From Blattamonas nauphoetae (taxonomy: Eukaryota; Preaxostyla; Oxymonadida): a stretch of 64,000 bases of DNA. The position numbers and the translations under genes are program-made. Shown one piece after another: positions 23,801-31,520 of this stretch. The notes under the pieces are model-generated. The model saw nothing but the letters and a program-made list of their open reading frames with translations. It was not told where the DNA came from and did no database searches. How positions within the stretch are numbered: position 1 is the first letter of the stretch; every line of letters starts with the position of its first letter. The stretch covers positions 1 to 64,000 of the forward strand of contig JARBJD010000315.1 in NCBI GenBank assembly GCA_033064195.1. The letters run 5' to 3'.

Positions 23801-26437
23801 GAAATCAGTGTACGCGACGTCATTTCCAAAGTGTTCGAGAGTTGTGTTTGCCTCGTTGAATGAGAAATACACACTATCGAAGACGACAGAACTGGTTGTG
23901 GCTGACGCAGTCAGGTCAAGACATCCAGCTCGGCCAGAGGACGAACACTTTGCGAAATCTGTCTGACTTAAGGTGAGTGTGCCAGATGACGAGAAATCAA
24001 TGCAACTTCCGCCACTCCCAGTGAGAAGAGAGACTTCAACAAACCACGTTGCACGGAAGGTGACACTGGCGGAGCCGGTGATGCTCACTGCCGCATGATT
24101 GTTGAGAGAAATCAGGTTCAACCAACAGTTGATCACATTCGATGTTCCTGCCGAGAAGACGAGGAGGGGAGCAGCGTGTTCTGTGATTGACTCCACTCGA
24201 ACTTGACCCAAGAAACTCCGACTGGATTTGACTGTCAAGAGAGTTGCTGATGGGCTGGACGGTTTGAGAGCGAGCGAGATGAGCGACACATTTCCACTTC
24301 CTTCGCTTTCGATTCCGGTTGTTGTGATTGTTGTGAATGTCGACGAGTTCACGAGGAAGCCAAGTCCTCGAAACTCCACTGCTTTTGTGATGGCTGCCTC
24401 GCTCATCTCAAACTCCCCTCTTCCCACATGGATCAGCGATGTCCCTGTCCCTGTCTTGCTCATCGCTGTCGAGATGCTTCCACACGCACTTCCCTCCAAA
24501 CACGTCCCAGACTTTCCTTCCTCCACAAACAGGATCGCTGAGTGAGTCGATGCTTGTGGTGTTGGAAGGAGGATATTCTCACTTGAGTGATTCCCATTCT
24601 GAGCATCGTTTTGATAATACCCATATTTTGGCGATTCCGACGTTGATGTGCATCCAAAAACAGTACTTGAATACATCCCGATTGCGGAGCTGGTCCAAGT
24701 AAAAATATCATTTCCTCGATAGTGGGTGAGGACAGTTGGGCGATTTGCATATGTTTGCTTCGCCACATTTTGGTCGAAATGGCAATCAATCATATACAAT
24801 GTTCTGATATAATTGGATCTGAACGCTCCACCCATCTCCTTCGCCTCGTTCTTCCTGAAAATGCAACTCGTTAAGTAATGAAATAGAGATGCGGTGTAAA
24901 AAACTCCGCCTTGTTTTGCCTTGCTGCCTTCGAAGAGCGTTCCAAAGAATCGCAGGAGGGAAAATCGGGCGTAAAGAACTCCACCTTCATTGGCTGAATT
25001 TTGGTTCAAGAATTCATTGTCAGTGAGGAAAATAAAGGAGATAGTGTCTGTGACGTAGATTGTGCGGGCTGAGGAGTATTGGGACAGTTTGGGTGGAGAG
25101 AAGGTGGATGACACGACGAAGATGTTGAAGAAACTGGACAGATAAATCTGATTGTTACCAGTTTCTGTTTCTGTTTCCCTCCAGAAGTTGACAGTGCACG
25201 AATCAAACACAAAGTCAACTTTGCTGTCGCGGACAGTTGTGATCGAGAAAAGTGTGTTGTGTTGGGTGTTACATTCCACAGTGAATGAACAACCTGAAAA
25301 CTTGATGTTTCCTTGCAGAGACGTGAAGTAGATCAAGGTGAAGGCTTGTGTCATGTTCGTGGCTTTGATCGTGCATCCCTGGAAGACGAAGTTTGTGATG
25401 ACTGAATCCCTTTTGATTTGATCAGCGGACGACGTGAATTCTGGGATTGTCGTGATTGTCTTTGTGGTCGACGAGTCTTCGTTCACACATTCCAGAAGCG
25501 TTGTGTTCTGAAGAAGAAAGTCGCTCTGCTCGCCAAGTCGTGAGCTGATCGTTCCATAAAGAGCGTTCCACACGCACTCGACTTCACACCCAACCATCCC
25601 TTCTGAGAGAGTCCCCATTCTTGTCGAGGCAGTGTTCGTGTCTAACGATGACATGTTGTGGAACTGGCTCTGGGAAATAACACTTCGAATCCCAATCTTC
25701 TCCCACTCTGATCTCGATTCAGAAGGCAGAGAGAAGCAGATTCCGTTCCCCGACGAGATCGTCTGCGACGAGAGTGAGAGAGAAGAACAAGCAATGTCAA
25801 TCCACTTTGACGACGAATATTCTTGTCCCAGCCGCATAAACGATCCGATCATTCCATCGTCGTTCACAATCGAGCATTCCGAGAGCATCAGTGAACTGCA
25901 ATCCGAGTCAATCTCAGATGACCCAAGTTCGAACGCTGACTGTCCGCAAGAAACAATCAACTCCACATTCCGCACACTGACATCTGAGCCCTCCGAGAAG
26001 CGGCTTGCAAACCATCCACGCGAGTCACTCCCATCTGAACAAAAGTCAAAGCGAAAGAAAAAACCTCCTCGCAAATCAAATATAACTGTTTCGAGGCACA
26101 GTGTCGTGTTCCGAATCTCAAAGATCGCGGGACAAGGCTGGCTGGCATGGTGTTCAGTCGTGGAGGCGAGGCCATTTGCGACAAATCCATTCTTGTTCGA
26201 TTCTCCAAAAATCGTTGTCTTCTCGTTTCCATGCACCAATAACCATGTGTTCGACAATGCAATTGATTCCGATCTCCAAACTCGATTTGAGAGATCAATA
26301 CGTGTTTCACTGTTTCTTTCCAAAGATTTGTCCAATTCTTCGTGAAGCGAAGAAACACTTAGCCACTGGGTTTCAACTCCTGATATCGGTCTCAGGAGAC
26401 AAGCCACAAGCAGTATGGGTGAGAGAAAGGCTATCAT
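14507..26437 (-). CDS. Giant gene 1: secreted beta-helix / single-span / pseudokinase protein
   Basis: 3,976 codons in one exon. Signal peptide at residues 1-20 (MIAFLSPILLVACLL). The ectodomain, about 21-3560, is Ser/Thr/Gly-rich with right-handed beta-helix character (FKGCSF-like, GGALFVTG turns). It is divided into about eight modules, each opening with a two-cysteine header such as DHPNCG-x5-PCSS. A transmembrane helix at about 3562-3588 (WLIPVICGVVGLLVLLL) is followed by CRRRNEKKK. A kinase-like domain lies at about 3680-3855: SPHVVLLNG replaces the HRD loop, DLKHG stands at the DFG position, WQAPE matches APE, and FSLGLLLAEIDTG and DRPDFDSI match the C-lobe. It is therefore probably a pseudokinase. 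The last ~119 residues come from the foldback element at 13514-14864, so the native C-terminus is displaced. Ligand unknown; likely a surface adhesin or receptor. Confidence 0.85.
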   Translation of the reverse strand: MIAFLSPILLVACLLRPISGVETQWLSVSSLHEELDKSLERNSETRIDLSNRVWRSESIALSNTWLLVHGNEKTTIFGESNKNGFVANGLASTTEHHASQPCPAIFEIRNTTLCLETVIFDLRGGFFFRFDFCSDGSDSRGWFASRFSEGSDVSVRNVELIVSCGQSAFELGSSEIDSDCSSLMLSECSIVNDDGMIGSFMRLGQEYSSSKWIDIACSSLSLSSQTISSGNGICFSLPSESRSEWEKIGIRSVISQSQFHNMSSLDTNTASTRMGTLSEGMVGCEVECVWNALYGTISSRLGEQSDFLLQNTTLLECVNEDSSTTKTITTIPEFTSSADQIKRDSVITNFVFQGCTIKATNMTQAFTLIYFTSLQGNIKFSGCSFTVECNTQHNTLFSITTVRDSKVDFVFDSCTVNFWRETETETGNNQIYLSSFFNIFVVSSTFSPPKLSQYSSARTIYVTDTISFIFLTDNEFLNQNSANEGGVLYARFSLLRFFGTLFEGSKAKQGGVFYTASLFHYLTSCIFRKNEAKEMGGAFRSNYIRTLYMIDCHFDQNVAKQTYANRPTVLTHYRGNDIFTWTSSAIGMYSSTVFGCTSTSESPKYGYYQNDAQNGNHSSENILLPTPQASTHSAILFVEEGKSGTCLEGSACGSISTAMSKTGTGTSLIHVGRGEFEMSEAAITKAVEFRGLGFLVNSSTFTTITTTGIESEGSGNVSLISLALKPSSPSATLLTVKSSRSFLGQVRVESITEHAAPLLVFSAGTSNVINCWLNLISLNNHAAVSITGSASVTFRATWFVEVSLLTGSGGSCIDFSSSGTLTLSQTDFAKCSSSGRAGCLDLTASATTSSVVFDSVYFSFNEANTTLEHFGNDVAYTDFNPSKISTMGTSGRTLSEMPHYLVNTSDNINLLCPVKYFSAGGIDHPLAVRFEAGLPLSRFNGFQVEIDALMESQTAVRLRVGATQILEPIRIIRKNIEFQSCPLSPKVYDETLVFVGEDGSFFTRETALTISQTFTAVPFIVAADAKQLHLQKFTITIKERIQNFPLVQCNGGTLIVELITFSIPSGLTITGHSMIECSSTNVQFLESSIANVTSTVDGAVLRLSQSTFTCQSSSFSNCKAPNGGVAWIELAGTDSILVKHEKTSKYASSFKNCLAIGDSADPSNPTGKGGALFVTGASSHATPIRFNDSSTNHARFEGNLAGSGNDLFITSSLFDSVPTASLKSFGGGSFSLDDHVAIEGRLPAESAEIGLLIPSPIVSVNGSVDELMTGMSGEDTESCKWTSTFCATLGYGIKHLTKKYSTGEHFPQSIQFLHNMTYNETAIVADDQDVSVVGTKAKTPAQAEVLRTIVEIVPSTTASSLFTIKGNAKLSVSGLDLRPIAKCGLFCVESSGDRLKLSDLGIVCSLEAEYSQPLIKSNGKPISIELCTFNTTTSGTARLAHPLVQLVPPSGDVVPSAAFTLSSVSFSDFETRSDPLVVADTDGTISVVGTTFTRCSCSSEIKGTLVRVKTSGLDTAITKALWSGSFNANTEAGWFYGQDRSLVSTDELFELSLLLFLGTVPSGRVFVSDSAHSSPHPNCGSSRVGCSSFDSGVASSSKFSISIISLSCRCEMSRLFEASSSFTIESPTSPSSLTLKEESQFKIDALSTILLLSSLQMEIDSTCSSSPLFVASKGTLHLSSCEIGTDTKTLLPPSVTVLMEVLSEGSLQLTTSTIKNVEFTHASEGSAILLHTSATFSTNSVNIFSGIWSNGTGSHIFVNSADLSETAINETILPFNATLPPATDSLFSEIDKNRFFGKDGSEEWSLLFFWHPHTSGSVHINTAGQDHPNCGNAHLPCSSIVESQSKLKGEQKSMNLDTKSVLSSELVSTTTEWTLTQSSGSSLWIEGEGQLTISESTPSKLTLSGISMEFGTLKEGRTSAVMSIEKGSMILLSCEIGDGLTEIGISVGRVYGGSMTIGGTKMNLVSSTAPLISTESGSLIVEESCAITHPDSPRTAPLFSISGGSASLASTTIPPITLSSSNSLISVSGSGSLSVCTVDFESMENSGSGAVLHFSSSGCLSLDGVNLKGSKCGSSGKGRSLFITRPDAFTSNSLHLRDVTVTQPTSSGTHEIFIEGTSLESAASSDWKSFVGSDTSKLTRSTIVENWFENTENTSLSGPIAYLIFGYSTGAVHINNNFWDHPNCGTEHLPCSSIVESQKKLKGEQKSMNLDTKSVLSSELVSTTTEWTLTQSSGSSLWIEGEGQLTISESTPSKLTLSGISMEFGTLKEGRTSAVMLIEEGSMILSLCVIGDGLTEIGISVGRVCGGSMTIGGTTMNLVSSTAPLISTESGSLIVEGSCAITHPDSPRTAPLFSISGGSASLASTTIPPITLSSSNSLISVSGSGSLSVCTVDFESMENSGSGAVLHFSSSGCLSLDRVNLKGSKCGSSGKGRSLFITRSDAFTSNNLHLRDVSVTQPTSSGTHEIFIEGTSLESAASSDWKSFVGSDTSKLTRSTIVENWFENKENSSLSGPIAYLIFGHSTGAVHINNNFWDHPNCGLEQLPCSSLLIAHAKLTALNQNIILHSDVELSDVITAKSTGSEISSTSSESPAKLTLTGVAQFNIPASTSLALTSLVVSLPAAVTNTIFIVSKGSLSLKSLNIQNTAVTTRSSAPLFSVTSGSLVLTDTNMLFDHLFELESSSVIEQLGGKLEMTGCEMENVSKVSGDGSVICSTLTSVTDNLLVKGGSFTSCSSGGKGGVIFVSCDSAVVSNHLVINTTFEDSCSCGLSEKGSWVFVEGHSLSSLISETNWQTTITSLSTPTHDSLLWGADLSAKSAFDYRSVSLLAFLAEYNSNSISVGTGGKDVSGCGLSDRKCVGIETGHSHLDGVGDYSLTVHSESSLSSSISIGTHNLTISAIGDSARVSVGSNGGFVISESELMVSKLDFVSNSKPQSRSLFEVNGGSGVISECSFTSFTLASSALISHSSGTLILLKTNLTSISRKVGNGGVLESVLTTSMELVVDDIWMKSVSALDGSGDGIFVSLTSIPKLSPIPSFRLQNVKYSVSSKTNVSPRFIWVEGNDLSSWLDYSDSRFDGSYGVGVDEDWLWSVDKSESFSSSLVFYLKKGSGAIGFSEEGIVHPRCGYFSAWCKSIAQTLVRAAEMETTQINVKEFGRITSLVDVSNGTLFKGSPLMSIVRMSGGGSFSEAGGDTVHFESLHFEIENEDRREPAFCVTSGHLNVSNVELKVLGSSELSLFKSTSSQLSLQLIRFSETTSKLPRIVECEGGMATLSDMKLTSLSFSTTPFVLKGFKEATFDKVTSKNSGVSELISISDGTSLEMTGCMFDSSLPSWSSNEDDLCSWLSGFVTISSTPTRIYGSLFTGFGNGALSITDSSLTLDSNTFHSNNPNQKSFPSVRRNVRCVNGSIEIGSVSGGDGFETPSLWILTEECEVTKTSIPVASPLFNLTFDEKKSSSILNKDKSISATLVGSLLIPCSLFLEVFEKSEAKQNKSPFVLALTPSNTISFTESEITLKLSRAELNKTLNMDSELRGCLVYGNGVRTGDFKFQNSLRDEHKSYTAKVMKWLIPVICGVVGLLVLLLLIILVVWCRRRNEKKKQAQSLLANKEINEIELIKEDYFPQQTTLGTSAFVFEDGQNEKNLVESHSTKTKEGLLPTNSDPFSENLDVVIDKGGAEKTTTVEKYVSLYEHLHGKCRQPGMEKGAMMVKLVKKMKSLLMAEPTSGLFTHLSPHVVLLNGQGEMQLDLKHGQSVVGKEGGTVTGENELKQQQEEQRWQAPETDRKDKSEIDVVAASVFSLGLLLAEIDTGQVPFGEIDALNAHRALGTGALPKMEGVCEELQELVRQCLTINASDRPDFDSIVPQKPGSLSKTRTFFPRSVPQTKFLRTQNFLGPTFFFEMFVSTPTIHRGRNRTSYLGSQDRGAYLGTFFGPFFWLQNRRSLTFKLGGEKFTITFLHARSKFFFLVSFLVVWDGFLSK
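18828..20951 (-). repeat. Two 1,062-base in-frame tandem repeats inside giant gene 1
   Basis: Unit boundaries at TTCGGATG near 18828, 19890 and 20952 give a period of 1,062 bases (354 codons). The two full copies differ at only scattered positions. The flanking modules are related but much more diverged. Each unit equals one beta-helix module with its DHPNCG header. This is a recent in-frame duplication that lengthened the ectodomain. Confidence 0.9.
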
Positions 26438-26718
26438 GAGGCTTCCAACTTTCTGGAGTGTTCTGTTCTCACTTGATCTCTCGGCCCCTTATTCCCACTT
26501 CTGGACACTTCCAGGAATCAACTCAGAAGAAAATTGGCTTGAATTATTCGCGTTGCATCCATATGTTTGAAAAAGGAAAATTGACAAATTTACGACAGGA
26601 AGCGCAACAAAATGAAGAATAGCGATACACAGCCTTCGTAATCTCCAAACAAAACAGTTCATCCAAAATAGATAACAAATACATAGTTGTATGAGAGAAT
26701 TTCGATCACATCGACCAA

Positions 26719-27462
26719 TCACTCCTTTGAGATCGTCTGGTCGGGACCAGTCGCTGCCACTGGTTGTTGAGGCGCGGAGTACAGAACTGGTGGAGGCTGG
26801 GACGATCCAACGTACCCGACAGGCTGTTGCCCATACGAGGGTGGGAGGGCATACCCCGTGAGAGGGGGATAGCCTGCCTGCATCCCATAGCCATGTTGTG
26901 GTGGAGGGAGCGTTCGAGCGGCTTCCAGGTTCTGTGGCGCATGCTGCATCAGATACCCATTCACTGCTTGCCCAAACCGCATCGCATCGACTGTCTTGAA
27001 GTTCGTCACCGAGTTGAAGATGTATCCGTTCACGAAATAGATCACAACGACTGATTGTCCCAACGCTGGCGTCGAGTTCACACGAAGAACATCCGTGAAC
27101 TTGTACGTGTGGGTCCCCACCATCCCGGATTTGCAGCAGCACGACATCATTCGGCGCAGGAATCCATCCTTCACTGTCATCACGAAACTCGAGTCGGCCA
27201 TGTCAACGGTTATTGTTGTTCGCTGGCCATACAGTCCTCCAAACACCAATCCTATAAGGATGGGCATAAGTGGAAATGGAATCCCAATCCCGAGGAACCA
27301 AGGTTCAACAATGATGCAGAGTGGAATCGCTGCACCGAGGAGCAGAATTCCGACGACTACGAGAATAACCATGGGCGTTGTGCATCCACGAGCTAAGAAA
27401 AGGATGAGGAAACCACTGGACAAACCGACGATTGTGAAGCGTTGTTGTTCGGAAGGGTTCAT
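26719..27462 (-). CDS. Three-span membrane protein with Pro/Tyr-rich cytosolic tail
   Basis: 247 codons, start ATG near 27462 (MNPSEQQRFT). Three hydrophobic segments lie at about residues 10-25, 28-50 and 55-77 (FLILFLARGC, VILVVVGILLLGAAIPL, FPLMPILIGLVFGGLYG). Next comes a soluble region of about 100 residues with a Cys cluster (SCCCKS), which could be a PH-like or similar small beta domain. The tail is rich in proline, glycine and tyrosine (YPPLTGYALPPSYG), like many trafficking-adaptor tails. A longer frame upstream is only read-through into the foldback element that ends five bases before the ATG. No family is recognised. The native 5' untranslated region has been displaced, so expression may have changed. 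Confidence 0.7.
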   Translation of the reverse strand: MNPSEQQRFTIVGLSSGFLILFLARGCTTPMVILVVVGILLLGAAIPLCIIVEPWFLGIGIPFPLMPILIGLVFGGLYGQRTTITVDMADSSFVMTVKDGFLRRMMSCCCKSGMVGTHTYKFTDVLRVNSTPALGQSVVVIYFVNGYIFNSVTNFKTVDAMRFGQAVNGYLMQHAPQNLEAARTLPPPQHGYGMQAGYPPLTGYALPPSYGQQPVGYVGSSQPPPVLYSAPQQPVAATGPDQTISKE

Positions 27463-27467
27463 TGGTA

Positions 27468-28593
27468 CAGTCCTTTCCAAAAAGTTGATCAGGTGTTTCA
27501 AAAAGATGGTTGATCGAGTTGATACCCTCGCCCACAATACTGATTTTCCTCTCCTGACCACTTTCCACCCCTGACTCATCTCTCGTTTTAGAATACCTAG
27601 ATGGACAGATAGGACAAAAAAGATGGTATGTCTTATTTTTCGCAAAACATGTGCACATTTTGTGGAGATTTTCTGACCACTTTTTTCATTCCAGATTTTG
27701 CTCTCATTATTCATCTTTCTCTCCAGCAGAACAAAATTCTTAATTAACACACAATATTATTCGGTGCCCCGCATTTTCCCCACTGCCACAGTTGTATTCT
27801 CTGACATAACATCTGAGATTGACGAAATGGATGTTGTGACATCACTACGGATTGAAACATCGACACAAAGCGAGATGAGAGAATTCGAGAAGAGGATAAA
27901 TGCATAGAAGATGTGATCGAGTCTACAGAGAGATATTGGCAGTGTTCTGATGGTGTGAACAGCTCCGATCTTGAAGTTGTGAACAACTGATCATTTTGCA
28001 GGAACAAGTTGAGATAAATGCCTAATATGATAAGAGTAAGATAGAACACTCGTGAAAGTCAGATTACTATCCAGTGGAGAGAGACAATCAGATCGATGGT
28101 TTCGTGATTGATTTTGAGCTGATAGTCCCTTCTACTACCAGATAGTTTTTCGTACCAGGATCTATAGACTGAGATTGAGAGTATGAATGACGTGAAAAAT
28201 CCATAAACTCGCATACACATCAAATTGTCGACGCTGAATGACTGTGATCGACAGGTCAGAGAATACAACTGTGGCAGTGGGGAAAATGCGGGGCACCGAA
28301 TAATATTGTGTGTTAATTAAGAATTTTGTTCTGCTGGAGAGAAAGATGAATAATGAGAGCAAAATCTGGAATGAAAAAAGTGGTCAGAAAATCTCCACAA
28401 AATGTGCACATGTTTTGCGAAAAATAAGACATACCATCTTTTTTGTCACAATCTGTCCATCTAGGTATTCTAAAACGAGAGATGAGTCAGGGGTGGAAAG
28501 TGGTCAGGAGAGGAAAATCAGTATTGTGGGCGAGGGTATCAACTCGATCAACCATCTTTTTGAAACACCTGATCAACTTTTTGGAAAGGACTG
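27468..28593. mobile_element. TA-flanked foldback element (Tc1/mariner-like ends)
   Basis: Inverted arms of about 335 bases (left about 27468-27806, right about 28256-28593) flank about 450 bases of unrelated DNA. The ends read CAGTCCTTTCCAAAAAGTTG on both sides and are bounded by TA on each side (27466-27467 and 28594-28595). TA target duplication and CAGT ends are typical of Tc1/mariner, so this looks like a non-autonomous relative. No transposase is seen. The right arm differs from the left at a few bases only. The insertion is five bases upstream of the start codon of the membrane-protein gene at 26719-27462. Confidence 0.8.
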
Positions 28594-28595
28594 TA

Positions 28596-29097
28596 AATGT
28601 GAAAAGAGTTCGTTTATGGGGGATAGAATGCTGAAATCGAAGAGAGTCTATTCTTCTTCTCAGGAGGTGGACTCGTTGAACAACTAAAATGGGAACAATT
28701 TGGATATGTCACAGTTCCATTCGGATGGATTCTGTCACATTCGAGGCCGAAATCTCTTTCTCGACTTTTGTGACATCATTCTATTGAACTGTCCATCGTG
28801 ATTCCTCCACACACTTCAAATCGTGCTCTCTTCCTCTCTTGCTTCTCCTTTCTCCGTCTATCTTGTGTTGGATTCGCTGAAAAATGAAGATTGAAGAACA
28901 CCAATGTCAGAATGATGTAAAGAATGAATGAATAAGGTAATGAGCAACTGTCCGACAGAGAAGAAGATGAATTCTGACACATCTGCGTGAAGAACACCCT
29001 TCATAAGAATTCGACTTTCACATCCCATTCAACGAATCCAATCAAAGAGAAGACAAAGCCAGAATTTCACCTCGTTGCCTTGTTCGTTGCTCTCTCC
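28596..29097. other. Intergenic DNA between two mobile elements, possible small spliced gene
   Basis: No confident gene. On the minus strand around 28780-28990 there is a short frame with a hydrophobic stretch (FILYIILTLVFFNLHF) that ends in a pyrimidine-rich CATTTTTCAG splice-acceptor-like site, followed by a basic stretch. It could be a two-exon gene or the displaced 5' exon of a neighbour, but evidence is thin. Confidence 0.25.
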
Positions 29098-29105
29098 CCC
29101 TCATC

Positions 29106-31424
29106 TAGGCTTGTCTGACCGGCACTGACCGGTCAGTTTTCACCGAAAAGTACTGACGGTCACTGACCGGAGAAATACCAGAACCCATAGTCCAGAGTTA
29201 CAATTTCTCCGAAGTGTTTTCATTTTGATCCGAGATTTGCAGAAATCCCATGAAAATCAACGTAATTTCTGCTGCAGATGATTGGATTGAATTATTGTCA
29301 CTTCATTCAGGCCGTCTCACTCTTCTTTACAGGCATTTGAAGATCGTGCGGTTCTTCAAAACAGTTATGGACGGATGATCGTTCTGATTCGTCATCTCTT
29401 ACAGAAACCATTATAGCTGCAAGTCCTACTTCTGTGAAATGAATCACAACGACATATTCATTTGACAATAATGCAAGAAAAGATGGTATTGTGATGTCAT
29501 CCGACTCATTCTCATTTCGCTCATCAATCCCCTTATTATCCCTAAATTCATCTCATCTCGTTTTTTTTCTTCTATTTTCTCAGGATCTCTTGCCTCTGCT
29601 GTTCCATCATCGTCTTGTACGATCTGCTGCATGCCGTTTTCTTCACGGTCAAGTTCCAGTTCTATCCTAGCTGTTTATGTGGAAATCTCATTGATCTTTG
29701 TCGTCGGTTTGATTCTTGGATATTCTTGGGGTGATCGTTCCATCTCAGTCCAACCAAAAAGGGTCGAATCTTTGATTTGAGAGGCGAATCTGAATTTACC
29801 ACCCACAACGACAGCAGATACACTCCCTCCATTCATTTCATTCCATCTCCACTGCCACTACTATTCTCTAGCCATCAACCACAATGAAGTGAGATTTTAC
29901 AAAACCGAAACAACGTCCAGAACCATCGATCAAACAGCAACGAACAGAAAAGAAGAGAAGTAGTTTGTCACACATGTTCCTCATCTCTTATTCCAACTCT
30001 CTGTCCATTCAGAAACTCAATGTTGTGCTGAAGTTGATTCTCGATAAGGTTGGAGGGAAGAATCCGGATCTCGTTGTGAAAGTTTGATGATCAGTGCAAA
30101 CATAGACCAAGACTGGACTTATTGTATTGTCATTTCTCGCTTTACTTCATCTGGTCTTCATCAACAAAACAACACTCGATGTGAATGTCAAAACTAAATA
30201 AAATCTGAGAGATTAAGTGAACGGGATCTTCTCCAGCCGACTGATTGTGGAGAAAGGAGAATGTCTGTGACAAGACCAGATGATTTCTCCAACAGCTGCT
30301 GACTGACACTTGTGACAACGAAAAGATTGGAGGGTACGTGGATGAACATCAGATGCACTCCCTGCACACAGCCATCCACATACTCCACAACTGTCAACTT
30401 CTTCTCTGCTGCGTTAGAAGGGGAGAAGCCCATCCGATGTGGGGAGTCCATCTGACAAGTGCGGTGAGTGAGGAACAGTGTCAGAGTGCTCAGACAGATC
30501 GAGGAAGCCGAACTGAGAAGGCGGTGGAGAGACGATGGTTGGGTTTGGAGTGTGTTGAAGGCTGTCGACGCTGCCGTTCTATTATGGGTGTGTTGGTGTT
30601 GGGTTCCCTTTCGACTAGAGAGTGGCTGGGAGAAACTCATGCCCTTCGATTGTTGCTGTGTCGTCGGCCACGGCAACACCTGATGAGGACGATTGCCGGC
30701 ATTGGTGCAACATCAAGTTCTGTCTGATGAGTAGGATCTTGTCGAGGAAGGTCGTTTCGGAGGGAATTTGGACTTTCCTGGCATAAACAGCAGGAGGGAT
30801 AACTTCAATCGCATGTTGGTCAGTATCCCACAAGTGCTAGAGAGCAGCAGTGGCAGAAATCCGAAGTGGCGTCAGGGCAGAGGGAAAGCAGACAAGAGAG
30901 TCATACTCGATAGAGATATGATGGAGAGGAGTGAACGGGGACAACAAAAGTCTGAGAGGTAGAAAAAGGAGGAAAAGAGACTTGATTAGATGGACTGATG
31001 ACGTCGCAATGAATGGAAGTCTGAAATCAACAAAAAAGAGATTGAAATGCGAAAAGAAGACCTAGAAACTGTCCTGTGACTTCGATTCACGATGAGAGCA
31101 AAAGATTGAGGAGACGTCATCAAGATGTGTGTTTCGGCTCCGATTAGTCCTGAATCCCGTATTGAGGTCGATTATCTGAAGAAAAGTGAGAATAAGACAG
31201 AGATGGTGAGAAAAAATCAGTTCCAACGAACGAGGAACGTAGAGCCGAACAAATAATTGAAACCAGAGTGCCAAACGGTATCCAGAAGCAGCTTCCAACA
31301 TGCATATCTGTAAATGTCTTAGTTTCTTGTTCATAGCACGTGATTTCATGTTCAGGTTAGATCTGACCCTTTGAAAAATTTCGGACTGACACTGACCGGC
31401 ACTTTTGGCCGGTCAGACAAGCCT
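29106..31424. mobile_element. hAT-like element with 8-base target duplication
   Basis: Terminal inverted repeats TAGGCTTGTCTGACCGG occur at 29106-29122 and, inverted, at the right end (31408-31424). Both sides are flanked by the same 8-mer CCCTCATC (29098-29105 and 31425-31432). An 8-base duplication with TAGG ends is the hAT signature. Subterminal CTGACCGG motifs in both orientations (about 29115-29175 and 31385-31415) resemble hAT transposase-binding arrays. No hAT transposase (RNase H core or BED finger) is recognisable inside, so the copy is non-autonomous. It sits about 90 bases upstream of the C1 peptidase homologue and may affect its promoter. Confidence 0.88.
30194..30833 (-). other. 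Coding-like segments inside the hAT element, origin unknown
   Basis: Two overlapping minus-strand frames look more protein-like than their surroundings: one reads KVQIPSETTFLDKILLIRQN, the other KKLTVVEYVDGCVQGVHLMF and SQQLLEKSSGLVTDILLS. A GT donor after CATCAG near 30684 and a pyrimidine-rich TTGTCAG acceptor near 30454 could join them as exons. A further candidate upstream exon lies near 31200-31345. This could be a host gene captured by the element, a diverged transposon gene, or chance. I do not recognise a family. Confidence 0.25.
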
Positions 31425-31520
31425 ACCCTCATCTCATTTCTCATCTGTTTTAAAACTCTGAGACCAAGCTTCATTCACTTTTGAATCCGAAACTCAAACA
31501 ATCAAGACAGAATATACTCA

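Noticed and set aside
26719-27750. Longer 343-codon form of the three-span membrane protein
   Set aside because: The added N-terminal part is read-through from the arm of the foldback element and has no ATG at its start; the internal ATG near 27462 is the natural start.
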